Assembly: GCA_017418765.1 (NCBI GenBank)
Contig: JAFOMV010000074.1
Location: forward strand, 1 to 6,549
DNA from: Ruminococcus sp.
GTDB taxonomy: Bacteria; Bacillota_A; Clostridia; Oscillospirales; Ruminococcaceae
DNA: 6,549 nt
Direction of reading: 5' to 3'
A program made the translations under genes and the position numbers. The notes under the pieces are model-generated. The model did not search any database, was not told where the DNA came from, and saw only the letters and a list, made by a program, of their open reading frames with translations. Below are positions 6,226 to 6,549 of this stretch, in pieces (the first letter of the stretch is position 1; each line of letters opens with the position of its first letter).

Positions 6226-6549
6226 ATGCTGAAAGACAAGGAAATAGAAGTCTTCAACTATATCAAAAGCAGGCTGAGCGACGGTATCTCTCCATCGGTA
6301 AGAGAGATAATGGAGGCTATGGGATTCCGTTCCACCTCCACTGCACACCGCTACATAGAGTCACTTGTCCATGAGGGACTTATCGAAAAAACCGGCAACC
6401 TCAACAGATCGCTCCGTCTTCCCAACTGCGGTACTGCTTCTGTTCCGATAATGGGTACGGTTACCGCAGGTCAGCCTATAACAGCTGTTGAAAATATCAC
6501 GGGCTACGTTGGCTTTGAGGCTCAGGGCATTGACCCCGAGGAGCTTTTC
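6226..6549 (+). CDS. lexA: LexA SOS repressor, C-terminus cut by window edge
   Basis: The first 108 residues of the self-cleaving repressor of the DNA-damage response; full-length proteins have about 200-210. Residues 1-65 form the winged helix-turn-helix, with SPSVREIMEAMGF (22-34) and STSTAHRYIESL (36-47) as in other LexA proteins. After a short linker comes VPIMGTVTAGQPI (73-85), with the A81-G82 bond as the predicted RecA-stimulated autocleavage site. The catalytic serine and lysine lie beyond the edge. The ATG is three bases after the murC stop, and its ribosome binding site GGAGGG (6213-6218) lies inside the murC end, which suggests coupled expression. Clear LexA boxes of the Bacillus type (CGAAC-N4-GTTCG) were not found upstream. 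Confidence 0.95.
   Translation, partial: MLKDKEIEVFNYIKSRLSDGISPSVREIMEAMGFRSTSTAHRYIESLVHEGLIEKTGNLNRSLRLPNCGTASVPIMGTVTAGQPITAVENITGYVGFEAQGIDPEELF

Noticed and set aside
5899..6348. A 149-codon minus-strand reading frame across the murC-lexA junction.
   Set aside because: It is a shadow of two strongly supported genes; its Cys-, Ser- and Tyr-rich translation is typical of antisense frames.

Overview
The window looks like a chromosomal segment from a Gram-positive anaerobe of the Ruminococcus type (Oscillospiraceae, Firmicutes). This is inferred from SpoVG and LexA being encoded, strong AGGAGG-like ribosome binding sites, TATAAT-type promoters, very AT-rich spacers between moderate-GC genes, and the overall protein style. 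The genus is a judgement by eye. There are no insertion sequences, tRNA or rRNA genes, CRISPR repeats or phage genes. The content is mostly housekeeping.

Layout. Positions 1-828 (minus strand) carry the first 276 codons of a class V cysteine desulfurase, cut by the left edge. A 250-bp spacer (829-1078) separates it from a divergent pair: yfhO-like (1079-3580), a large multi-pass membrane protein of the YfhO/GT-C class, followed 11 bp later by a Nudix hydrolase of the ADP-ribose pyrophosphatase type (3592-4131). The spacer holds an extended -10 promoter for each direction and a terminator-like hairpin at 995-1025 that no known gene explains. Convergent with the Nudix gene is spoVG (4180-4485, minus), with a likely terminator hairpin between the stops. 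A 321-bp AT-rich region (4486-4806) separates spoVG from divergent murC (4807-6222, TTG start). lexA follows murC after 3 bp and is cut by the right edge.

How the genes fit together. Three products concern the cell envelope or its regulation: YfhO (predicted sugar transfer at the outer membrane face), MurC (first amino-acid addition to the peptidoglycan precursor) and SpoVG (a small nucleic-acid-binding regulator linked elsewhere to sporulation, septation and envelope traits). LexA, the SOS repressor, is probably co-transcribed with murC. The cysteine desulfurase and the Nudix hydrolase are metabolic housekeeping genes.

I see no clear new multi-gene system. The parts that ordinary annotation would miss are in the two spacers: a roughly 157-nt predicted leader in front of spoVG with competing helices next to its ribosome binding site; an 8-bp inverted repeat with a LacI/CcpA-like core set against the murC promoter; and a possible short terminated transcript upstream of yfhO.
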